Shown: positions 58,381 to 64,000 of the stretch, in pieces
Layout of the letters: the number at the start of each line of letters is the position of its first letter
Numbering within the stretch: position 1 is the stretch's first letter
Source: Quercus robur
Taxonomy: Eukaryota; Streptophyta; Magnoliopsida; Fagales; Fagaceae
Assembly: GCF_932294415.1 (NCBI RefSeq)
Contig: NC_065537.1
Location: 51,194,302-51,258,301 of the forward strand
Direction: 5' to 3'
Length of the DNA stretch: 64,000 nucleotides
Notes under the pieces: model-generated
Database searches by the model: none
Told to the model about the DNA's origin: nothing
The model's input: the letters and a program-made list of their open reading frames with translations, nothing else
Made by a program: the position numbers and the translations under genes

Positions 58381-58434
58381 CTAAAATTTGGAATACTCAG
58401 CAATTTTGCAGGTAAAGGTCCAGAGAATAGATTG
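58315..58434 (+). repeat. 51-bp inverted duplication (hairpin) in an LRR exon
   Basis: Left arm 58315-58365 and right arm 58384-58434 are reverse complements at 50 of 51 positions, with an 18-nt loop (58366-58383). The left arm is the coding LRR sequence, so the hairpin arose by inverted duplication of exon sequence. A transcript would fold into a long near-perfect stem. Confidence 0.95.
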
Positions 58435-58439
58435 CCTTT

Positions 58440-60255
58440 TAACATGGATTTGGTTGTGTCGTGTATGCCAAATCCTAGAACTAGTGATTTTAGTGCTTCT
58501 CTCACAGTCTGTTTTTAATTAATACAGAACTCGATAGTTCTTTCTTTCTTTATTTTTGAATTTTTCCATTTCTTTTTGGATATTAAGCTATTCTGCAATG
58601 GTATGGTTTTACCTAACTTGAGACATGGAGTTTGTTAGTTGCTTATATAGAATGCTCAAGTTAGGCTAGGAGGTCAGAATCAGATTTCTTTGTTGTCTCT
58701 TTTATTGCTAACCTAGGAAATCACAACTTGTAGATTTCACACTTTTGTGAGAAGTCTTTTGTCATTCATGTTAAGTGAATTAGAAACTGATTTTTTCTCT
58801 TTTTTGTGGTATATGTGTTTGCATGAGATCTGTCAACCACCCTCTGTTCACCGAAATTTCAAGTCTGCGAATCTTCTCCTTATGACAACTTGAATTACAT
58901 GTTTCAGATGGCGGTTTGGCTCCTCTACTATTGTTTGGTTCTGTGTGCTAGGTAATTTTGTGTGTATGATGTTTAAATCCTGTTGATATAAAATGCTACA
59001 AATTACTATTTTTGACTGATGTTTCTTAATGTTCATTGAGACCCTGTGTTTGCATTCAACTTTATGTTTTATAGCTGTTTTAATTAGAAATTGACAGGAT
59101 GCAATTGAACAATTTTATAAAATTTTCAAAAATTGTAAAACTTTGTGGCAAAGATGCTGAAGAATTTGAAATTGCTAGATATTGGATATTTTAGGAATGT
59201 AACTTGGGAAATGAAACTGGAGAAAAGAAATCGTTTCCTTTTTGGGAGATTGGAGATACCAATGGCCGGGTTTGAGTACAGGAACAAGTTGATGTTCCTT
59301 GCCCTTGGACATTTGGAGCTTCTTTAAAGATGTATGCTTATCTCAATTGATATTTATTATTTGATCACAAATAGAAAATAAATAAATAAATTAGAAGCCC
59401 AAAATAGAAAGGGACACAAATCTAACATGGTTCACCATGATTGCCTTTGTCCACATATGAGGGAGAAGACCTCACCCTTCTCTCTCTATCTGATACTAGT
59501 GTCATGGACCATGGTGACTCTAGGCCTCTGGCTTCTGAAAGAAACCTTTTTGCATTACTTGATAGAGCCAGGTCCAAAACACAAGACACCTCACAGCAAT
59601 CTTTTGTATTCTCAAATTTTGGCTTTTACTTTTTAAGGACTAGTCACCACAGCAATCCAAAGTTTAAAGAATAAGTCAACATTCAGTGATGTACATTTTA
59701 ATTTGTGGGGCTTGCTGACCTGTGGTGTCCCTCAAGAATTGGTGTTTTGTAGAGCTTGGGGGCTTTCACTCCACTTTCACTTCCACATCAGGCGTTTCTT
59801 CCTCTTTTCCTGTTTTTGCCTTGTGAGTTTTAAATCTGAACTATACTCAGTTTTAATGGAGAGGGAAGATGGCCTTCATTTCAGGCCAGTTGTTTTATGT
59901 TGTTAGTTGAAAAGAATTTTTTAAGAAATTGAATATCTATATATTTTTTGATGGTGGCAACAGGTTCAACAGTTGAAAATCTGCCTCAAACGGGTCAAGT
60001 GTCAGCTTTCCCACTTGGGAATTTGATGAAACTGACCTGTCTATTCAAGATGCAAAACCGGTAAAATATTCTCCCAAATTGGCAGAGACGATCTCCGATA
60101 TCTGGTTGGAGATCTCACAGATCTCCAATCAGATACGACAGAGATCTTGCAATCTCGGATGTTTCTGCTCTCCGTCGCCTTTTTTTGCCGGTTTCAACTG
60201 AATCTGACTGCCACCCATGGACACTTGCACGTTTGAGCTGTTGTTTCTGCTCAGT
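58440..60255. other. probable SRF introns and spacer
   Basis: No supported exon. Short fragments such as 58830-58895 (CACCGAAATTTCAAGTCTGC and following) and the 59140-59330 open frame are not recognised. At 60080-60170 there are repeated GAGATCT and GATCTCC segments. Confidence 0.45.
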
Positions 60256-60259
60256 CAGT

Positions 60260-61197
60260 GATGGGTCTCATCCTTCACCACCCGACGACTAACATAATGT
60301 GTCCGAGTCCAAACTGACTTGACCCAACCCGTGGACATCCCCTAGATATGAAGACCATTTTGTTCCTTTTTAAGTTCAGAGCCTTTCATTTGAGTAATAT
60401 TATTGTCCCTCCAAAAAAGTTTCTTTTCAAGAGCTTTCAGCAGGTGCTTTATTACTTATTAGATTGCTTCAATCAAATAGATTTTTCTAAAGACGTTTTC
60501 ATAGGATTTTTTAGTTTCTTCCACTACTGTTTAGTGCAATGTTATATTTTCTGATGTCTTAGCATATTGTATAGTGATGGGTCTCATCCTTCACCACCCA
60601 ATGACTGACATAATGTGTTTGAGTCCAAACTGACTTGACCTGACCCATGGACACCCCTAGATATGAAGACCATTTTGTTCCTCTAAATGCAGAGCCTTTC
60701 ATTTGAGTAATATTATTGTCCCTCCAAAAAATTTTCTTTTCAAGAGAGCTTTCAGCAAGTGCTTCATAACTTATTAGATTGCTTCAATCAAAAAGATTTT
60801 AAAGACGTTTTCATAGGGTTTTTCAGTTTCTTCCACTACTGTATGGTGTAAAGTCATATTTTCTGATGTCTTAGCATATTGTATAGTAATGGGTTTCATC
60901 CTTCACCACCCGATGACTGACATAATGTGTCTGAGTACTGACTTGACCCGACCTGTGGACACCCTTAGATATGAAGGCCATTTTGTTCCTTTCTAAATGC
61001 AGAGCCTTTCATTTGAGTAATATTATCGCCCCTCTCCAAAAATTTTTCTTTTCAAGAGCTTTCAGCAGGTGCTTTATAACTTATTAGATTGCTTCAATCA
61101 AAAAGATTTTTCCTGAAGATGTTCTCATAGGCTTTTTCAGTTTCTTCCACTACTGTATAGTGCAAAGTCATATTTTCTAATGTCTTAGCATATTGTT
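60260..61197 (+). repeat. three-copy tandem repeat, ~314-bp unit
   Basis: Copies start at 60260, 60576 and 60888 (GATGGGTCTCATCCTTCACC) and end TCTTAGCATATTGT. All share CCCGACGACTAACATAATGTG-like, CATTTTGTTCC and CAGAGCCTTTCATTTGAG segments with a few indels. Confidence 0.93.
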
Positions 61198-63140
61198 ACT
61201 TTTTTGCTTATGGGCAGTTTGGGTAAATTTTTATATCATAAATGCCCACTCTACGTTCTATTTTAAGTCATCGTTGTATTTGTTTTAAAAATCAGTATAG
61301 GTGGCTTTCCTCGAAAACCAGTGCTTCCACAAGCTCAAAGTCAACTTTTGAGGAAAAGTTCCTTTCCTAGCAGTCTCAAACTTCAGGTTTGTTGCTCTTT
61401 GCAATCTCTTTTAACAATGTTTGGTTTATGATGCTGCCATGGCCCACGAGACTAGGAATTTTAAATTATGTGGTGCAATTTTTCATATGTAACTTGTAGG
61501 CTGTGGTTATTTGTTTGTTAGTTGCAAGCTTAAAACTAGGTGGTTCAGATCTTGGAAGCTTAATAAATTAGATGATTACTGGCTTAATTTTGAGCTTCAA
61601 TTGTCCTCTGGTTATAGTTTCTTAATGTTGTACTCATAATTACAAACCCAAGATTCTTTGACTAGGATATAATTGTTTTTCCCCCCAGCTGATAGTTTTC
61701 ATGTTTTGGCATTCAGCCTTGTTTTTTAGGGTGGTGGACCATATGCAAAGTTGCAAACATAAAGCATATAGTTTTGAAAGTTATATATAGCTAAACCATG
61801 TAATTTAAAAGAAAATGAGAAATTGGAGGATGTTTTCCTAGGTTTCTGTATTTTAAAATAAAATACATTGCTTGTAATTAAAAATAGATCTCCATGTTTA
61901 CTGTCCTGAAACTTTTGGTGGTAGGCGCATAGTAATATTAAATAATGAATGACATGAAGCATTTGGTGGTGACACCAAGAGACATTCAGTGGTGCGCTAT
62001 GACACATTCAACAATGCACCATGAGACATTCAATGGCGCACTAGGCTTCAACAAGTGTGATATGTTGCAGGAAATTTCTAAACTCTTGAGTATTATTTTA
62101 CAAATCAATACTTAAGTCTTCGGAGTTAAAAAATAAATAAATAAATTTGCCAGAGCATATTTAAGTAAAGATAAAAACTTGGTTCATTTGTAATTATATA
62201 ATGAAGCAAGGGAATTGATTTGAAAACGAGAAAGCGAAATGATGGATGCATATGTGTCTTTAGGTTTTGATGAGATGTTTTGAAAACTAAGGCTTTTTTT
62301 GGTAAGGGGGTAGAAATTGGTGGTAGGACAGAAAAAAATTAGTTTTTCCTCATATGTGTTTAATTAGGAGGATGCAAAAGTGGGGAGATAAGAAAAAAAC
62401 TCCTTTGTGTGATTGAGGAGAAAAAGAGATGATAGAAAATGTAGTTTATGTAAGTTTACTTTGCATTGGTTGTAGTTCCACATTATAATGAGAGGGATAG
62501 AAAAGTTATTGTAACTGGTTGAAGCAGGCCAGCAAATTCTCTCATGTTTCTCTCCAAATCAGTGAGATTATATTTTGTGGTCCTGTGTGGAAAATACCCA
62601 GGACCACCATTTTTCTCCCCTCTCAAGCTGACCTTGTAGTCTTACCCAAAAGAAAAACACTAAAGTCACTAAAAAGATATTACATAGGCATTAAGTGCCA
62701 CATCATATATCCCCATTAACTGGATATAACACCGTTAGCATCCGTTCGTATAGCAACAATCAAAAATCAAAATTTATCTAAATCTCCTTGAGCGGCAAAC
62801 TTTTCTTGGAAAAACTCATAAGTTACAAATCTCTATTCACGGAAACACAATTACTACTACTGTGACACTGGCTCGTCCTCGTTCTCCCACTCTCTCTCAT
62901 GTTTTCATTTTTCCTCTCCTCAATTCTTCAAAACCTGTAGCGGCATCCACCTTCCCGCCATACACTTTTTAAAAAAAAAAAAAAAAGTGGAACTTGAGTC
63001 TCGAGTTCCAAGAAAAACCCCTGGGAAAATTGGACCTTCTGTCCTACAAATATCATATTTGACTAGAGGTGGGAAAGTGTTCAAAACCAAGAGGTTGACT
63101 TGGATTGCTATTTATGAGGGCTTCAATACTTTTTGCATTG
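61198..63140. other. spacer or SRF intron
   Basis: No supported gene. Contains a few short repeats of ACATTCA(A/G)TGG(C/T)GC near 61980-62045 and a MITE-like fragment (about 62295-62510). Confidence 0.5.
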
Positions 63141-63148
63141 GTGCTGTG

Positions 63149-63200
63149 TCTTTGTATGTTTAGATGCAAGAGAGTCTTTGTATGTTTAGATGCAAGAGAG
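63149..63200 (+). repeat. 26-bp tandem duplication in SRF exon
   Basis: TCTTTGTATGTTTAGATGCA plus AGAGAG occurs twice in direct succession. Because 26 is not a multiple of three it shifts the frame. Removing one copy brings the juxtamembrane KRHDIGTYK segment into line with the transmembrane segment. Confidence 0.9.
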
Positions 63201-63396
63201 GATGGCAAGAGAAAGAGAACGCTAAGAGGCATGATATCGGTACCTATAAGGTCTCTTGAGAAGCTGAAATACAGTGAATTGTTGCCTCAGCATAATTCTC
63301 TAATGGAGAAAGGTATGTCTTTTATTGTCCACTCTTATTTTTTTAAATTGTTAAAATTTCCTTATCTCCTTTATTCTGTTCTAAATGAAAATTGAC

Positions 63397-63452
63397 TTTT
63401 GAATATCTTTAGCAGTGCCAAGAGTTTTGAATATCTTTAGCAGTGCCAAGAG
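63397..63452 (+). repeat. 28-bp tandem duplication over a splice acceptor
   Basis: TTTTGAATATCTTTAGCAGT plus GCCAAGAG occurs twice. Each copy contains the TTTAG|CAG acceptor, so two candidate 3' splice sites lie 28 bp apart. Confidence 0.9.
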
Positions 63453-64000
63453 GGAGAGTTGTGAAACCAAGAGATAGTTATGTTGAAGACTATGGATAAA
63501 AAAGTGTATTTCCAAAGCTTCAGAATGAACAGGAGATAGATGTGAAAAACACACTGGCAGTTTCACTGCCCAAGAAGAATCATGGTTCAGTCATGAGCAG
63601 CATGGATATGGAGTTCTTGCCACCACGACTTCCTCCATTTTATCCTTTCAAGAAGGGTCTCTGTGGAACCGATGGTACCTTTCAAAGTAACTACAAGTAT
63701 ACATCCTTGAAAGAGTCCAAATGCAAGTTCTGCAAAAGCTTTCACTGTTGCGTTGCTTGAGCAGTATGCAAATAGCTTTTCTCATGAAAATTTTATTGGT
63801 GAAGGTATGCTTGGTAGTATTTATAGGGGTGAGCTGCCCAATGGAAAGGTAAGATTCTTTGAACTTAATAAGAACTAATTTGCCAGGATGATGGCGTGGC
63901 TGTTTGATTGTGTGGCTTCTACTTTAGAATGCCTCGTGTATGTTTGTATTTGTTGTCTCTTTTATTTCCCCTTCATCTTCTCTATCCTCATTAGGTAAAT

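Larger units (their letters stand above)
63105..63849 (+). pseudogene. STRUBBELIG-receptor-family kinase, transmembrane to kinase start
   Basis: Decayed exons of an SRF receptor kinase; the gene continues past the window. A hydrophobic stretch (FALVLCLCMF) and KRHDIGTYK-type juxtamembrane sequence lie at 63105-63314. The next exon (from about 63441) reads VKPRDSYVEDYG, VSLPKKNHGSV and LPPRLPPFYPFKK, then SVEPMVPFKVTT and KSPNASSAKAFTVALLEQ. It reaches the glycine-rich loop GEGMLGSIYRGELPNGK before GTAAG (63850). Lesions: a 26-bp tandem duplication (63149-63200), a 28-bp tandem duplication spanning the splice acceptor (63397-63452), TGA in the juxtamembrane segment, a TAA near 63493, a one-base shift near 63656 and a TGA near 63703. 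Not functional. Confidence 0.85.

Overview
This is a window of plant nuclear DNA, AT-rich, with GT-AG introns, poly(A)/(TA)n tracts and dense transposable elements. The gene families (UGT94-like glycosyltransferases, Rf-type PPR, STRUBBELIG-like kinase, methylmalonate-semialdehyde dehydrogenase) indicate a eudicot. The MITE families resemble ones I associate with woody Fagales, but I hold that assignment only weakly.

Layout. (1) 0.6-5.2 kb: two tandem minus-strand UDP-glycosyltransferase genes. One is intact; the other is broken by a 2-bp frameshift. A 276-bp MITE lies between them. (2) 5.4-9.2 kb: AT-rich spacer with a 640-bp MITE. (3) 9.5-16.95 kb: a five-exon plus-strand gene for a 669-residue coiled-coil protein; its large fourth intron holds a decayed antisense LINE tail. 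(4) 19.9-30.6 kb: a complete, very young Ty3/gypsy Tat-lineage LTR retrotransposon. It has identical-length 687-bp LTRs with 3 differences, an ATATA target duplication, gag-pol with dual RNase H, an 82-bp tandem array, and an antisense multi-exon gene. Its frames carry one 11-bp duplication frameshift and several in-frame TAG codons. (5) 30.95-36.4 kb: a TRIM element, then an ~800-bp tandem duplication whose second copy was invaded by a Helitron (itself hit by a related LTR, now solo) and by a Tourist-like element. The first copy preserves both empty sites. (6) 37.6-43.7 kb: an unidentified possible first exon, a palindromic foldback element, then same-strand exon fragments of ALDH6, POLLENLESS3-like and STRUBBELIG-family genes. 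(7) 43.7-51 kb: spacer with tandem and dispersed duplications and a second solo LTR with perfect GAAAG target duplication. (8) 51.1-53.0 kb: an intact intronless 15-repeat Rf-like PPR gene. (9) 55-64 kb: decayed fragments of an ML-domain lipid-binding gene and of a STRUBBELIG-family receptor kinase that runs off the window. One of its LRR exons carries a near-perfect 51-bp inverted duplication (a candidate proto-small-RNA hairpin).

Only three protein genes look intact: UGT1, the coiled-coil gene and the PPR. The rest is a mosaic of transposons and gene debris. The genes show no shared pathway. The two UGTs are tandem paralogues, and the retrotransposon parts form one self-contained unit. All identifications come from reading the sequence; no database search was run.
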